Source: Chaetoderma sp. LZ-2023a
Taxonomy: Eukaryota; Mollusca; Caudofoveata; Chaetodermatida; Chaetodermatidae
DNA length: 64,000 bases
Direction of reading: 5' to 3'
Assembly: GCA_034401795.1 (NCBI GenBank)
Contig: CM067366.1
Coordinates: 70,052,514 to 70,116,513, forward strand
Shown here: piece by piece, positions 63,570 through 64,000 of the stretch
Numbering within the stretch: position 1 is the stretch's first letter
Layout of the letters: each line of letters starts with the position of its first letter
Program-made: the position numbers and the translations under genes
Notes under the pieces: generated by a model
Databases searched by the model: none
Told to the model about the DNA's origin: nothing
The model's input: the letters and a program-made list of their open reading frames with translations, nothing else

Positions 63570-64000
63570 ATTTTGCATTTAGCTCAACTTAGCAGTTCTT
63601 ATCTCATCTTTGATTTAGTATACTGGACCCAACCTGGGACACACACATCATTGTGATTGGAGGCCATCATACAATGATCTTGGGGTCAAAAGGGCAAAGG
63701 TCAAGGTTGTTGTGACATTGGTAAAAACTTTGGGACTTTTCAATATTAACATTTTGAACTTGTACACATACTTCCTTATAAGGAGAGGGCACGACACAAT
63801 GACCTTTGTGCTAAAAGGTCAAAGGTCAATATTATTGTGATGTTGGTAAATGACCTTTTTTAGCCTTAAAATTTTGCGTTTAACTCAACTTAGTAGTTCA
63901 TATCTCATGTTACTTATACTGTCCAGACCCAAAGTTAAGCACATGTTTCCTTATAATGAGATAGCATGACACAATGTCCTTCGGGGTTAAAAAGTCAAAG
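63570..64000. repeat. Imperfect 160-190 bp tandem repeat rich in AGGTCA
   Basis: Blocks with 'caacttagyagttcwtatctcat', 'tccttataa-gaga', 'acaatg-ccttg' and 'aaaggtcaaaggtcaa' recur two to three times and run off the window end. Each unit carries nuclear-receptor-like half sites, including AGGTCAAAGGTCA at 63,816-63,828. Confidence 0.7.

Overview
This is eukaryotic, animal nuclear DNA. It holds one intron-split host gene, a pirin homologue (PIR), on the + strand. Almost everything else is mobile DNA: CR1-like and other LINEs, a Ty3/gypsy gag-pol, a DIRS-type element, a tRNA-derived SINE, MULE, hAT-like and Tc1/mariner-like DNA transposons, and several short fold-back families. The mix of CR1 elements with PHD/SGNH ORF1 proteins, DIRS and many fold-backs points to a marine invertebrate. 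I cannot fix the phylum from the sequence alone.

Layout. 1-7.3 kb: remnants of an ancient LINE (1.3-4.4 kb, +) and a CR1-like LINE on the minus strand (4.6-6.9 kb) with its upstream tandem monomers (6.9-7.3 kb). 7.34-17.92 kb: two tandem SINE copies. The second is split by a 9.9 kb TIR transposon at 7,912-17,792 with an 8-bp target duplication. Inside that transposon lie an LTR-like promoter region, intact gypsy gag and pol, and a frameshifted MULE-type transposase. 17.9-19.4 kb: the rest of the CR1 monomer array, then an SGNH-like reading frame on the minus strand. 19.7-28.7 kb: two CR1-like LINEs (+). 29-38.5 kb: a LINE ORF1 fragment, a second kind of LINE (31.0-34.6 kb) and a third (35.0-38.5 kb), whose 3' tail is split by a 1.1 kb minus-strand CR1 insertion with target duplication. 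39.4-43.0 kb: an RTE-like LINE plus a second, 5'-truncated copy of its tail. 43.04-45.28 kb: a hAT-like element with dense GTAC arrays.

45.5-64 kb is the pirin locus. Four coding exons (45,547-45,636; 55,493-55,585; 60,514-60,594; 62,466-62,672) join in phase 0 and carry the four expected cupin metal ligands. The C-terminal half lies beyond the window. The introns hold an internally deleted DIRS element with inverted terminal repeats (47.8-52.05 kb), a 33-bp minisatellite interrupted by a 115-bp hairpin, two hAT-derived elements, a 3.2 kb element with Tc1/mariner-like TA-flanked ends that starts 8 bp after exon 2, and many copies of a TTAA-flanked palindromic MITE.

No LINE in the window is intact. 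The gypsy gag and pol frames are the only complete multi-domain reading frames, apart from the DIRS gag-like ORF. The most notable structure is the four-layer nest at 6.9-18.6 kb: LINE monomers, then SINE, then TIR transposon, then gypsy gag-pol.
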